Positions 41,149 to 52,619 are shown, counted from the stretch's first letter. The stretch is DNA of 54,466 nt from an uncultured bacterium (GCA_937872535.1 CALMTC010000019.1:1-54466); one strand, 5' to 3'. Numbers and translations: made by a program. The notes: generated by a model not told the origin, from the sequence alone.

Positions 41149-42888
41149 ATGAGAGATAGCAAGAAAAAAGCGAACAACCTCAGATATGACTTACAAACTA
41201 AAAGTCTTGTTTTTGATAAAAAACCAGAAAAGCAAAAGAATAACTGACAGAAAAAAGCAATCATCTATACGAGGGTTTCGACTGAAGAACAAAAAATAAA
41301 GTGAAACGGAATCAATGCACAAATGCAAGATTGCGAAAGATGGGCTAAAGACAATAATATTCAAATTATAGGTTATTATAAAGATGAAGCAGAACCGTGA
41401 AAGAACCTTTGAAGAAAATGATTTATAGAGGCCATTTCTTTTTTAGAAAAAGAAAATAAGAAGTGAGTAAAAGTAGACTTTTTTATTTGTTGAAGCACCT
41501 CAAGGTTTTCCAGAAATCACAATGTAGGAAAAAGTTTTGATATGGTTGGAAGAGTTGAAGCGACCTGAGCAAAGCTAGTGGCTGTTGGTAATGGTTGAAT
41601 CCAAGAAACAGATTCTGAAGAGTGACTTATAAGTTTGACACTTAATTTTATGGTAGATGCCCTAGAAAGTAAAAGGTGACAGAAAAGAGTAAGAAATTGA
41701 CAAAAAGCAAAAGTATATGAATGACTGCGACCTTTCCCTGATGTTCCACTATGATATGAAAGAATTATCGAAAAGGTTTGATGAAAAGAAATAAAAATAC
41801 TTATACAAAAAGACCCTCAAGCCAGCATTATTCGTGAATGACTGGAATTATTTGCAGAATGAGTCCTTCTTACAAAACAACAGCTCCATAATTTTTTCGA
41901 TGAAAGATGACTCAAATCCAACAGTAAAAAGAATAAAACAGGCAAGCTTCACGAAAGTATTATTGATAGAATTCTTGATATACGAAAACTCTATGTTTAT
42001 GCTGGCTATATCACCTATCCTGATCGAGGTATAAACGAACTCGTGCCAGCAAAACATCAACCTCTTATAAACTTAGAAATAGTTGATAAGATTATGAGAA
42101 GACTTTATAAGGATTGAGACATTACAAATCATAAAAAAAGAGCCTATGACGAAGATGCTTCAGAGTATCCTCTAAAAAGAATTTTGCTGTGTCCAAAGTG
42201 CGATAAAGCCGTCACTAAATGGAAATCTAAATCAAAAACCTGAGATTATCATCACTATTATGGTTGTAATACTAAATGATGTTCTTTGTTTAAAAAAGGA
42301 CTGCCTAGAGAAAGCGTCCACGAAGCAGTAAGAGAAAAATTAAGATCAATTTCCCCTCCAGCTTCAGCGTTAGTATTATTTGAAAAAATCTTCTTAGAAG
42401 AACGAAAACAGGCAGAAAAAGACATTGATGTTATCAACAAAGAAAGGAGAAACAAAATAAGACTTATAAAAGATGAGATGGATAGAATAGAGGCTATGCT
42501 CGATAACATAACTAACAATCAATTATTTGAAAAAAAACAACAAAGACGAGCTGACCTTAATCAAGAAAAGGAGAACTTAGAGTATGCGATTGAAGACATC
42601 AGATTTACACAGAATGAGTTTGTAAGTACCTTTAATGAAGCAAAAACAGTCATTGGCAATCCTCTTGTTATATGGGATTTACAAGATACTGAGTTAAAGC
42701 AGTTATTAATTAGAGTGTGCTTCAACAATAAAATTTACTATACAAAAAATCAAGGATTGCACACCCCTGAAATCTCAGTTATTTATTTATCTTTGGGCGA
42801 TTTATCATCTGATAAAACCCCTAATCTGGAGATGACGGGAGTCGAACCCGTGTCTAAAAGACAGAAGAAGAATGGTCTACCACAATAG
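41149..42888 (+). CDS. Large serine recombinase 3, its end running into ssrA
   Basis: 579 residues. Resolvase domain from about residue 42: AIIYTRVSTEEQ with the catalytic Ser, VDFFICGSTSRFSRN, and a Gly-rich QETDSEEGLISLTLNFMVDALES. The recombinase domain follows (PFPDVPLGYERI), then a zinc ribbon (LLCPKCDKAVTKWKSK, YGCNTKGC) and a coiled coil at about 410-490. The last 20 codons (from 42827) are antisense to the 3' end of tmRNA. Such overlap is what integration at the ssrA 3' end leaves behind. Confidence 0.88.
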
Positions 42889-43197
42889 TTTGCTTGATTT
42901 TTCCCCGCAGGACTGCGGGGCGACTTGAGCCAAGAAACAGGCGTCGGTCTTTTGAAAAGAGGGCCAGTTTTCCTGCTGATTCGCTCCGTTCTTAGCAGGA
43001 GTGGGAGACGGAGTTAAAGCTTTCACTTAGCGACCTTTTGAGGGGTTGACTACGCAGCGTATGCGTGGTTGAAAGCGGCAAGTCTCAAGTTAGAGTTTGC
43101 ATTTTGGATTTTGATAGATTCTTTTGGATTCGGTACTATCATCGAATAGTGGCTGATTAATCTCCTGAGATTCTTTTATCAATACCAACACATCCCC
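42827..43197 (-). ncRNA. ssrA: tmRNA (ssrA), tag ANSNLRLAAFNHAYAA
   Basis: The 5' GGGGATG (43197-43191) pairs with CATCTCC at the 3' end. The T-arm reads GGGTTCGACTCCC, and CCA is not encoded. The tag frame GCA...TAG (43100-43050) reads ANSNLRLAAFNHAYAA, ending in the protease-type AYAA. A GC-rich hairpin CCCCGCAG/CTGCGGGG fits a tmRNA helix. tmRNA rescues stalled ribosomes with SmpB. The tag is longer than the common 10-11 residues and contains no TGA codon. Confidence 0.9.
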
Positions 43198-43209
43198 ATT
43201 GATAACCTC

Positions 43210-43237
43210 CTTATAAGATTTTTTTTGGGAAAGTAAA
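43210..43237 (-). promoter_or_regulatory. ssrA promoter
   Basis: On the - strand: TTTACT (43237-43232), 16-nt spacer, TATAAG (43215-43210), about 12 nt before the mature 5' end. Confidence 0.55.
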
Positions 43238-43290
43238 GAGATAAAGCGGAGAGTCGTGGGCCCCTCCTTCTTCACTAAAAAAATCTCTTT

Positions 43291-43394
43291 TCATCATTGC
43301 GAGGAGGTTTCCGACGAAACCTGCCTGCGGTAGGCAAGCAATCCATCCCACTAGCTTTTCAGATGGATTGCTTCATTTTATTCGCAATAACGAG
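43291..43394. repeat. Palindromic intergenic repeat, copy 1
   Basis: An inner perfect 12-bp inverted repeat AAGCAATCCATC (43336-43347) / GATGGATTGCTT (43362-43373) sits inside weaker outer arms ATTGCGAGG / TTCGCAATAACG. The same plan recurs at 45014-45102. From 43395 to 43565 there is no gene, only an AT-rich stretch. Confidence 0.75.
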
Positions 43395-43565
43395 CTTAGC
43401 TGCACCACTTTTTCCCTCCCCGAACGAGCAGAACACTTTAAAAAACCAGAATAAAAATTTTTTTGTCAATGATTTTTGGTTCGGGAAAGTCCGTTTTTTT
43501 GTGTGAAAATATTTTTTCGATAGTATGGAGAAGTTAGATAGCGTTTTATTTGATTTGGAGAGATA

Positions 43566-44246
43566 ATGGATCAAAGAAATAGAGATTTATTGATTGATAT
43601 AAGAGATTTTACGCGATGATATCCTCATTCGCCGAAGTTGTTGTTTAGAAATTTCAATTTCAAACTCTATAAACATGAATTCTGTGTGCTCATGGGGAAG
43701 TCAGGATCTGGAAAATCAACACTGATTCAATTTCTGATCAGAAAGCTCAAACCGCATCCTAAGACTATCTATATCAATAATGAAGATGTTTCTAGTTTCT
43801 CAATAGACGAAATTCAGTCTCATAGACAAAAAATCGGCATCGTCTTTCAAGATTATCAACTCATACCTACAAAAACTGTAGCTGAAAATATTATTTATCC
43901 TCTGGAGCTGAAGTGATTGAGTGAAAAAGTCATCAAACAGCGTCTCGAAGAAATTCTTATTCTGATGGGACTTCACGACAAAAGAGATGAAAAAATTTCA
44001 TTCCTGAGCTGAGGAGAAAAGCAAAAAGTTTCTATCGGTAGAGCTATTATTTGAAGACCAGACTATATTATCGCTGATGAACCTACAGGAAACTTGGATC
44101 GAGCTGCGACCACTTCCATAGCTGATGTTCTCATTGAACTCAACCAAAAATGACACACTATTCTCTTGATTACTCACGATCCCATGCTCCTAGAATATAT
44201 CAATAGCAAACAACCAACGATCTCTCATACTATGCCAACTTTTTAA
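43566..44246 (+). CDS. FtsE/LolD-like ABC transporter ATPase
   Basis: 226 residues. Walker A GKSGSGKST near residue 41, Q-loop GIVFQDYQLIP, signature LSGGEKQK (the first Gly at 44010 is TGA), Walker B DYIIADEPTGNLD and H-loop LITHD. Size and motif set fit FtsE, LolD or MacB-type ATPases, which work with FtsX-like permeases in cell division or export. No permease is adjacent; two small genes follow in the same direction, the first after 19 bp. Confidence 0.85.
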
Positions 44247-44265
44247 TCGATTTATCTAGGAAAAA

Positions 44266-44514
44266 ATGACAGAACAAAAACTTTCTTCTCTTCTCAAAAC
44301 TCAAATCTTGGATCAAGTAGAAGAGCTAGATATTCCTGGTTATATGATGGATGAGACCAAAGACATTGTCAGACACCTCAATTACTACAAGCTCAAAAAT
44401 CTCTTTGATAATATGGATGACTTCAAAACTTTTTTACTGGAACTCGATCATCACAACACTCAACAAATAAAAACTTTACTTCTCAACCATTTGAAGCTAT
44501 GACAACTCAAGTAA
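44266..44514 (+). CDS. Small acidic helical protein, 82 aa
   Basis: MTEQKLSSLLKTQILDQVEE onward, nearly all helix, with one TGA-coded Gly three codons before the true stop. It overlaps the next gene by 16 bp. Family unknown. Confidence 0.55.
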
Positions 44515-44774
44515 AATCAAAAATCACTGCTCAACATACTGTCGCCAAATCGGATGAGAAAAAGACTAAGTGCTACTATATTTCTCAGAGATGAAAAGAA
44601 GAACTTGGTGACTTATTGAGCATGAAATTCCCAAATCATCTTATGCAAAGTATCAAACAAATCGCCGAGGCAATCAAAGGGATTTTTCTTTTCAAGTCGA
44701 ATGAATATGTGATGGGCAATAAAACAAGGCTAGAAGTTTCTCGTTCTCTCAATAAAAAAACTTATAAAAAATAA
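44499..44774 (+). CDS. Small basic protein, 91 aa
   Basis: Basic, with YYISQRGKEELGDLLSMKFPNHLMQSIKQIAEAIKGIF in the middle, which could be an HTH-like helical pair. Translationally coupled to the 82-aa protein, whose charge is opposite. The two may bind each other. Function unknown. Confidence 0.55.
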
Positions 44775-44796
44775 TTTTCTGCAAAACCTCCCCTTC

Positions 44797-45171
44797 CCCT
44801 CCTTCCATAAGGAGGGCATTAGCTCTATAGCATTCCTCCTTTATCGAAAGGAGGTGCCAGCGGGTGGAGGATTTCTCAACTAAAAAAGTGTTGTCCTGAT
44901 GTGGCAACTTTTTTTATGAAAAATTTTCTTCTGCTTTTAGAACAGAATCACCCCTGCCCCCTCTTTAATAAAGAGGGGTATAATAGAAAAAATCCCCATT
45001 GAGGGATTTCTTTCGTCATTGCGAATGAAATGAAGCAATCCACCTGAAAAACTAAATAGCATGGATTGCCATATCGTCGCAAAGCTCCTCCTCGCAATGA
45101 CGGTAACGGAGAGGTCTTCGACTTCCCTTCGACAAGCTCAGAGAACTGCAGTATTCACCAGAAATTAAAAA
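44797..45171. repeat. Cluster of short palindromic repeats
   Basis: No gene here. Perfect hairpins: CCCTCCTT/AAGGAGGG (44797-44816), CCTCCTTT/AAAGGAGG (44835-44854), CCCCTCTTT/AAAGAGGGG (44958-44978). A second copy of the GCAATCCA repeat follows (outer arms CGTCATTGCGA 45014-45024 / TCGCAATGACG 45092-45102; inner 45035-45042 / 45062-45069). Then comes CTTCGACAAGCTCAG, a short word seen between genes in many bacteria. Confidence 0.75.
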
Positions 45172-45387
45172 TTATTTTTTTGAATCTTTTTCAGATTTTT
45201 CGTCTTCGTCGTCGAGTTTTTTGAGTTCTTTTTTCATTTCGTTGATGCCAGATTTGAGAAAATCCGTCGTTTTTTTTCGAAAAGATTTTCCTTTTGGGGT
45301 CATACTCAGTCAACCAACTCACAAAATTGTGGTGCCAATAATAGCTCCAGCTACTCGCTTGTTGATTGCTTTTTGTGTTTTTCCCAT
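45172..45387 (-). CDS. Small YtxH-like protein, 71 aa
   Basis: N-terminal hydrophobic segment RVAGAIIGTTILGVGGLS, then a Lys/Glu/Asp-rich helical tail ending in runs of Asp, Glu and Lys. This is the plan of YtxH-like gas-vesicle or envelope stress proteins (one membrane helix, coiled tail). Divergent from the 3D-domain gene. Confidence 0.55.
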
Positions 45388-45491
45388 TGTAGTTGGTTGA
45401 CGATAAATTTGTTTTAGTTTAGCTAAGACGGATATGTTTTTCAATCGTTTTTCTGACTTGCATTGAGAAGCGATTTTTTTATCCTCTCATC

Positions 45492-46817
45492 ATGCTAAAA
45501 AGAATAGCTGGAGTTTTGATGACTTTTTTATTTGGATTGATCACTGTATCGATTGCCTATGCGCAGACGATATTAATTTTTTCGTGATGAACAATTATCA
45601 CTCAAATTCAAGACAGCATTATTACTCAACCAGAAAAAAAACTTTTTATTAATGAAAAAAAAGTGTTGCCTTTAGATAGAGCTTTTATACCGATTCCACC
45701 TGCTGTCCCTTCTGCTCAAACGATCTTGGACCGTAAAAAAGCGGTCAGTTTTGTTGATTTATGCGAAAGAAAAGTTTTTGTAGTGACTGCGTACTACTCT
45801 CCAGAAAAAGATCAACCTTTCTACTATAAGGGGAACTACAAAGATGAAGTAATTCTCAATGGAGAAGGACTTAAGGGAGCATCTGGAAAAAAAGTTTTTA
45901 ATGGAATGCTCGCTGCTCCTGCGACTTACTCTTTTGGTAATGCTGTGATTTTTCCTGGATTTGGTGTAGGGAAAGTAGAAGATAGATGAGGCGCTATTGT
46001 AGAAGCTGGGAATAGAGGCTATACAAATGATAGAATTGATATCTGGTTTTGAAAAGGGACTGAGTGACTCGTTAAGGCGTTGACTTTTGGTAAAAGGACT
46101 TTGACTGGCTATCTTTGTGATATTGAAGCTCAAAAAAAACTCGATCTTCATATCTGATTTTCTTATGATACGATACCTTTCTATAAAAACTTTTTTGATA
46201 TGACTCTGCGAATCAAAGAGATGCAATTTGGTAGAAAAGATCCACGAGTTTTTGCTCTCCAAAAATATCTGGTAAAACTGTGATTTATGGAGACTAACCA
46301 GATGACGAGCTCTTTTGATGAGACGACTAAAGCTTCACTTTGTAGCTATCAGGTAGCTAGATTTCTTCTCAAAAAAGATGATCCTTCTTGCTGAATTTAT
46401 GGACCAAGAACCAGACAAGTTCTCAAGCTAGAAGCTCAAACAAAATGACTACTACCAGAAAATTATCGAGCACAAGGAACTTTTAATGATGTTCTCAAGT
46501 ATGTAAAACTCCAGCAACTTCGCGATCAGAAACCTCAAGTTTCTCAGATCCAGACCCAGCCTAATACTCAAAAATCGAGCTCTGGAAAACATGTTTTTAC
46601 TCAGTCTTTTGTCTGAGGACAAGTAGATCCAGAAATTAAAATTTTACAAGAAAAATTAAAAAGTTGGGGATTTTATAAAGGTGTAATCAATGGAATTTAT
46701 GATAGAAATACGATAAAAGCTGTCTATGATTTTCAACTTGATGCAAAAATCACGATAAAAGCTGGTTCTGAGTGATTTATCTGACCTGCTACTAAAAAAG
46801 CTCTCAATAGTAGATAA
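45492..46817 (+). CDS. Secreted 3D-domain and peptidoglycan-binding protein
   Basis: 441 residues. Signal peptide (MLKRIAGVLMTFLFGLITVSIAYA). A 3D domain follows at about 90-210 with the conserved acidic residues in KVEDRGG and YTNDRIDIWFG, the active-site type of MltA/resuscitation-like lytic enzymes. Two peptidoglycan-binding repeats come next (MQFGRKDPRVFALQKYL; then VDPEIKILQEKLKSWGFYKG). It probably remodels the cell wall. Confidence 0.8.
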
Positions 46818-46842
46818 TTTTTGTTTATTTTTCACACCATTG

Positions 46843-47292
46843 ATGAAAGTAATTATCCCTAGAAACATACAAAAAGGCTGGTTCTCAATGAATTTCCAGA
46901 TAGGTCCGTTTACTATTTCGATTATTCAGCTATTTATCTTGGCTATTGGAATTGGTCTTGCTTTAGCTACTTATAATGCTTTTGCTCAAGCTCAACCTGG
47001 CACTACTAGTGTCATCTGAATTGTCTTCTGAATTATTATTTTCCTTATCTTTGTCATTATAGCTTTTTTTGAGATTTCGGAGCTATCTCTTATTCCCTTT
47101 CTTGCTAAAATGGTAAGAACTTATTTTCTGGATGTCCCTCAAAAACACCAAATGAACTATGAAAAAATTAATCCTACTGAACTTCTTATCAAAAAAGCAA
47201 GAGGAGACGAGAAAGCTACAACCGTTGAACAAAAAAGTAATTCTGTCGATGCAGAACTTATTGCTAAAGTACAGAAAGATATTTTTGAATAA
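46843..47292 (+). CDS. PrgI-like membrane protein
   Basis: 149 residues. IIPRNIQKGWFSMNFQIGPFTISIIQ start, two membrane helices (about 28-50 and 64-85), then LIPFLAKMVRTYFLDVPQKHQMNYE. This matches PrgI-family proteins, the small inner-membrane partners of VirB4 in type IV secretion systems. No other T4SS gene is visible. It follows the 3D-domain gene by 25 bp. Confidence 0.65.
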
Positions 47293-47362
47293 AACATCTT
47301 TTTAGCATAGAGAAAGAATCAGTCTCAGCGGATCACGAAAATTTTATTTTTGAGTGATAAGG

Positions 47363-48319
47363 ATGAATTTTTGGCAAGGAGTCAGTATTATTTGAGCGAT
47401 TGTCATTATCATATGAATGAAGCATATTTTTTCGATAAAACCACCGTATGTCGTACCTCGTTCATTGATTCACAAGCCGTACTCTTTTTTTTACCAGAGT
47501 TTAAGTTTTTTATTTTTAATTATTTGTGTGCTTATTAGTTTTAATCTACACTATAAGTGAGAAAATCAACTAGTGGATGAAAAATCTATACCAATACAGA
47601 TTCTGTTTGATGTATCTCTGTCAATGAGTGCTGATGACATTAAACCAACGAGGTTTCAAGCAGCAAAACAGGCAGTTCTTGAATTAGTAAATTCACTGAG
47701 TGGCTATAAAATTTCGATAATCACTTATTCTGGCATCCCGTTCATTTATGCACCATGGTCGACTCACAATCTTAGTTTGGAAGCTTCGATCTGAGCCATG
47801 GAGATGAAAAACTTCCCTCCGACACTTGATTTTGTGGGAACTGCTCTCTGAGATGCTCTTTTGCTTTGAGCTCAAAATATTAAGACTATTCAAACTGGCT
47901 GACTAACAAGCTGAGCTATCATTCTTTTGACTGATTGAGACTCAAATAAAGGATTTAATCCCGAGCAAACAGTTTCTTTGCTCAAAAAGTATGGTCTATC
48001 ATTACGAATTTTAGGCATTGGCGACAGTAACTATCTTATTTGAAAAGATTTTAGCTGACTACCAGTAAAAACTACGATCAATAATGATCTTCTCGAAAGA
48101 GTGGCTAAGGCAACTCAATGAACTTTCTGGGCTGTTGATAATCAACAAGATTTTCAGACGATTTTCAATCAGATTAAACAACAGATAAAAGACGGAGAAA
48201 AACAGCATTTAATAGCCACTTTTGAACCACTTAACATTATCTTAATCCCCTTGGGAGTCATAAACCTCATTTTCTTACTAGCAATTTTCATAGCATGAGC
48301 TAGAAAAACTTACCACTAG
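47363..48319 (+). CDS. VWA-domain membrane protein (BatA-like)
   Basis: 318 residues. N-terminal membrane helices (1-20 and about 45-62), then a von Willebrand A domain with a complete MIDAS: FDVSLSMSADD (DxSxS), VGTALGDAL (Thr) and ILLTDGDSN (Asp). A C-terminal membrane helix (NIILIPLGVINLIFLLAIFIAG) follows. BatA/BatB-type proteins of this layout occur with MoxR ATPases; none is seen here. The reading frame contains many TGA codons. Confidence 0.8.
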
Positions 48320-48326
48320 TAAAAAC

Positions 48327-50114
48327 TTACATAGCTTTTAAAAAACCAACTCTCACACTATTTTTCTTGAGTTTCACACCAAAGAGACTTAATTTACCAC
48401 TACACTCAATAGGAAGATCTTTATCTAGTTTTTCCTGAACTACTTTCCTGAGAGGCAAAACTATTTTACTGATCATTTCATTTTTATTCTTACTATAGCT
48501 TGAAGCTGAAAGTAGTTTATTTGAAATTTCAGTATCGAGATTCGAGAAAAGCATTGAAAGAAGTTCAACAGTCGCGTTTTGAGAATGAAGTTCTTGAGAG
48601 GTAAGTTTTTTCCCTCTGACAAATATTTTACCATGAACCATATCTAAAATAACATCATGCTGAGCTTCTTGGACCAACACATCTTTTTCTCAGACTATAA
48701 TACCACCATCATAAGTCTGCAAGATACGGTTCCCTCTTGGCACGAATTTCGAGCAAACATCCTGGGTAATTGCTTGTTCGATGATGAGTCCATCTTTTTC
48801 TAATCAATCTGCCCAACTATTATACAATAAAGAAGCTCCAGGATGAGTTTTCTCGATGCTACGGACCGCAGTCATCAAACTTTGTCTCATTGTTTCATGT
48901 GGAGAGACGAAAGTCACCGTACCACCCATTATTGTACTATCATTTGGATATAAAGCCATTATTCCTGGAAACTCTCTTAGATTTTTTTTGAGGTGGCTCA
49001 TAAAATTAGTAAAAGAAATAGAGTTTTTTCTCGTAATTCTGTGAGCGAGATACATATTATTGAGAGAATCTAAGAAATTAGTCATTGTTGCATCTGAATA
49101 ATCTTTAGTCAAAAGCTGCTTAAGGCAATATAAAACTTCAATACTGGTTGCTCCCATTATTTTCCCATATGTTTCTAAGATAGGATCATTGGTTGTATCT
49201 ACAAAGTTTTTATAAAACTTTGGTTTTTTAATTGGTAATTGTTGTGAACATGCAGGAGAAAAACTTTCCTGAAAAAATTTTTTTGCATCTTGAACCCAGC
49301 TGAGAACTGTAGACCTTTCTTTCGTAAGCTGTTCAATAATCACCGGTTTACCAGAATAAACTACAGCAAAATCAAAGGGAAAATAAGGTATATTATCAAG
49401 TCATTTCACTATTTCATTGAGTCTATAACCAAAAATTTCGCATCAAAGCTCATTTTGTGATATTGTTGTACTTGCATCTTCTTTGAATGCTATAGTCGGA
49501 TAATATCCATCAAAAAAGCTTGAAATTTTCGTTGAAGATGATGGTTTTCCACTAATCACTATATCTAATTCCATTGCTTCGTAAATCAAATCTCTGAGTC
49601 AAAGAATCTCGTTATTGAGTGCTGATTGGATAGTTTGTTTTTGGATTTTCTTAAGTTTATTTTCCGTCAAGGAACCATCGAGCGTTTTGAGACCTGTCAC
49701 AATTCCAAGTGCAACGAGTGAGTTAAAACCCAGTCCCATGCTTCTTGGTAGCTCAGAAAAAATTGTGATTTTCAAACCTTTATATTTTTCTATGTAACTC
49801 TTATATTTTTTCTTGAGATATTTCTCGACATCCATGAAATATGGAGCATAACAAAGTAATGGAGTCGTCGTAAAACTGCTTTCTGATGGCTCATAATAGG
49901 TGATATTTTCTAATGAAATTTTCCCTGTATTGGCTGGAGAGATTCAAATATAAAGACGAAGTGGTATTTTTTGTTTGATACTAATACCAGTGTAATTTGC
50001 CATCACATCTCATGACCAGTTTATCATGAATGGCATTGATATAACCGTAGTATGCTGACCGAAAAAAGATTTGTAAAGATCGTAGTAGTCTTTTTGGAGA
50101 GATTGAGAGTTCAT
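48327..50114 (-). CDS. GHMP-kinase-like protein, 595 aa
   Basis: The N-terminal 250 residues follow the GHMP fold: MPFMINWSGDVMANYTG near the start, and the phosphate loop FSELPRSMGLGFNSLVAL at about residues 107-124 (consensus PxxxGLGSSAA, here diverged). The C-terminal half (from VQDAKKFFQESF) is long, helical and unlike standard kinases. Substrates of the family are galactose, homoserine, mevalonate and others. It pairs with a PLP enzyme 29 bp upstream. Confidence 0.62.
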
Positions 50115-50143
50115 GAGCAGTAGAGTGGATGAGTAAAAAGAGA

Positions 50144-51283
50144 CTAATTTTCTAGACCTTTCCCCGTTGAGATGATGATTACTTTTGAACTAGGATCAAT
50201 ATCTGGCCTCTGATGAGAGAAAAAAGCTGCGAATGCCACACTGGCTGAATGCTCACATTTTATTCCAAAATCTTCTAATAATTTTTTCGTCTTTCCTATC
50301 TCTTCATTATCTACTTCTACATAAATATTTCCTGGCTCATTAAAAATATGATAAAGAATTGGTAGAACTCAACTAAATGTAGAAGATAATTTTTCTGCAA
50401 GCGTTGGTTCTTTGTATTTTATTTCAAATTCTTCTGAAAATTTTGAACCATTTGATTGTGTAATTTCGAATTCTTCTACTCAGTATTCAAGTGCATACTT
50501 CAAAGGATGTTCATCTTTTGGTCCTACGCCTATAATTTTAGTATCCATACCAAGTTCTTTAATAGCGAGCCAAACTCCCACGATAATATCACCACTTCAA
50601 CATGGCAGCACAATATAATCTGGTTTCTGATCCTTTACTTCATAAAATAGCTCTTTGTAAGCATTCATGCTTAATGGTTCCCAGCTATTTGTTACTGCCC
50701 AAATATTTTTCCATAGTAACCTTCTTTCAAATTTATCAAATTCCTCTATAATTTGTTTTCAATCTCTTGGTCTTAATATTCAACGATACTTGGAACCATC
50801 TATTGTTAAAACATTTGCCCATTCACTAAGCGATTTTTTTCTCTCCTTTGATACCCACGGAAATACTAAGCTAGTATAGTCAATTTGAGCTCTGGAGCAG
50901 TATCTACTAAGACTGTAACCAGCATTTCATGCTGTGAGACAGACTATTTTATCGATATCATTCTCGATGGCGTAGTTTACAATAAATTCACTTCTTCTAT
51001 CTTTGTGAGTTCCGTAAGGATTAAAACTTTCATCTTTAATAAACATGCGTTCTAATCACATAATTGCACTTAGTTTCTGATTTTCAATCAAAGGGGTGTT
51101 TTGAGCTCAAAATGTGATGTGTAGTTGTTTAAAAGGGACAAGACTTCTAAATCATGGCACTTTATAACCGCCTTCTACAATCAAATTACTGTAATAACTG
51201 CTGTTTGATGGATCATTAAATGTATTGATCTCGAATGGATAGACATTATCATTTTTGAAACATTTGAGCTGAAGAGTTGACAT
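50144..51283 (-). CDS. PLP-dependent threonine-synthase-like enzyme
   Basis: 379 residues. FNPYGTHKDRRSEFIVNYA has the PLP lysine in the position of the family motif NPTGSFKDR. KIVCLTAGNAGYSLSRYC matches the S-x-GN-A-G substrate loop, and VLPCGSGDIIVGVW is the phosphate-binding Gly loop. Threonine synthase makes Thr from O-phosphohomoserine, and a GHMP-like kinase adjacent would fit that chemistry. Other beta-replacement enzymes share these motifs. Confidence 0.78.
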
Positions 51284-51454
51284 ACAGATGATCGAAAAAT
51301 GAGATAAAGAGGTTTGATGATCGGGGTATAAATGATTTTTTTAAAATAGCAACTAAAAAAGTTAGGAAAAAAGTATGACAAAAACTAGTATTGCAATTTA
51401 CTGGCTTTTCATCAGTATATCGAAGAAAGAATTTTTAGATTTTTTGGTAGTTTT

Positions 51455-52480
51455 ATGCTCCATATTAAACAGAATTACTCGCTTCAAAACTACAATACTT
51501 TTCGCGTCGATATTTTAGCAAAGCAACTCATTACTGTAGAAAATGAAAATGATGTTTTAGAGGTCTGCAAAAACGATTTTTTAGAGCCAGAAAATTATTT
51601 TATTTTATGATGAGGAAGTAATATTCTTTTTACAAACCCTGAAATTTCTACGGTAATAAAAAACGAAATTAAGGGCTTTGAAGTACTTGAAAAAAATGAT
51701 GATACGGTGGTTATTAGAGTTGGCAGTGGCGAAGATTGGCACCAAACGGTCTTAAGATGTGCAGAATCTGAGCGATATGGGCTAGAAAATTTAGCTCTTA
51801 TTCCTGGAACAGTTTGAGCCGCTCCTGTCCAAAATATTGGAGCATATGGAGTTGAAGCAAAAGATTTGATCGTAGAAGTCGAAGCAATCGAGCTTTTCAC
51901 CTGAGAAAAAAAAGTTTTTAGCAATGAAGAGTGTCTATTTTGATATCGTAGCAGTATTTTCAAAAAAGTCCTCAAACAGAGATATTTTATCACGAGTGTA
52001 AGCTTTAAACTCTCGTTGCACAAAAACTTGAATCTGAGCTACAAGGGAATTACTGATGAAATCGCTGCTCGCGGGCTCACGCAAGCTAATCTAAGAGCTT
52101 CTCAAATGGTAGAAATAGTTTCTCATATCAGAAAAACAAAGCTTCCTGATCATCATACCGTCTGAACTGCTGGAAGTTTTTTTCAAAACCCAATTGTTTC
52201 TCTTGCCGTAAGAAACAAGCTTGAAAAGTCATATCCTGATATGCCTCGATATCCTATTGATGACTCAACTGTCAAACTTTCGGCTGGCTGGCTGGTAGAA
52301 CAAGCCGGTTTTAAGGGCTACTTTGACCACGGAGTCTGAACTCATAAGGCTCATGCACTCATTTTAATTCACGATGGCTCGTCAACTGGTAAAAAAATCT
52401 GGGAATTTGCACAACTGATCCAGCAAAAAGTGAAAGACCAATTTGCTGTCGAGCTCGTAGCTGAGGTAAATGTGCTGTAA
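51455..52480 (+). CDS. murB: UDP-N-acetylenolpyruvoylglucosamine reductase
   Basis: 341 residues. MurB makes UDP-MurNAc in peptidoglycan synthesis using FAD and NADPH. LQNYNTFRVD start; FILGGGSNILF FAD loop with both first Gly residues TGA-coded (51608-51613); [44 protein letters not shown] carries the catalytic Ser, and EVNVL ends the protein with the catalytic Glu. The subclass is probably type I by length. It is followed by a bidirectional terminator. Confidence 0.93.
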
Positions 52481-52535
52481 TTCTTGCTCTCTTTTAAAAA
52501 TTTTTATTCTGGTTTTGTAACAAAATTCTTCATTA

Positions 52536-52571
52536 TAAAAAAAATGAGCAGCTGAGTGGCTCATTTTTTTA
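52536..52571. terminator. Bidirectional terminator after murB
   Basis: ATGAGC 52544-52549 pairs with GCTCAT 52559-52564, flanked by an A run on the left and T7 on the right. It can end both murB and the RNA candidate arriving on the - strand. Confidence 0.8.
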
Positions 52572-52619
52572 GTTTTTGAAAGAAAAAACTCTCTATCATA
52601 TAGTCAGAATTTTTAATTA

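Noticed and set aside
43297-43574. Short ORFs on both strands around 43.3-43.6 kb
   Set aside because: They coincide with the palindromic repeat and lack motifs or good starts.
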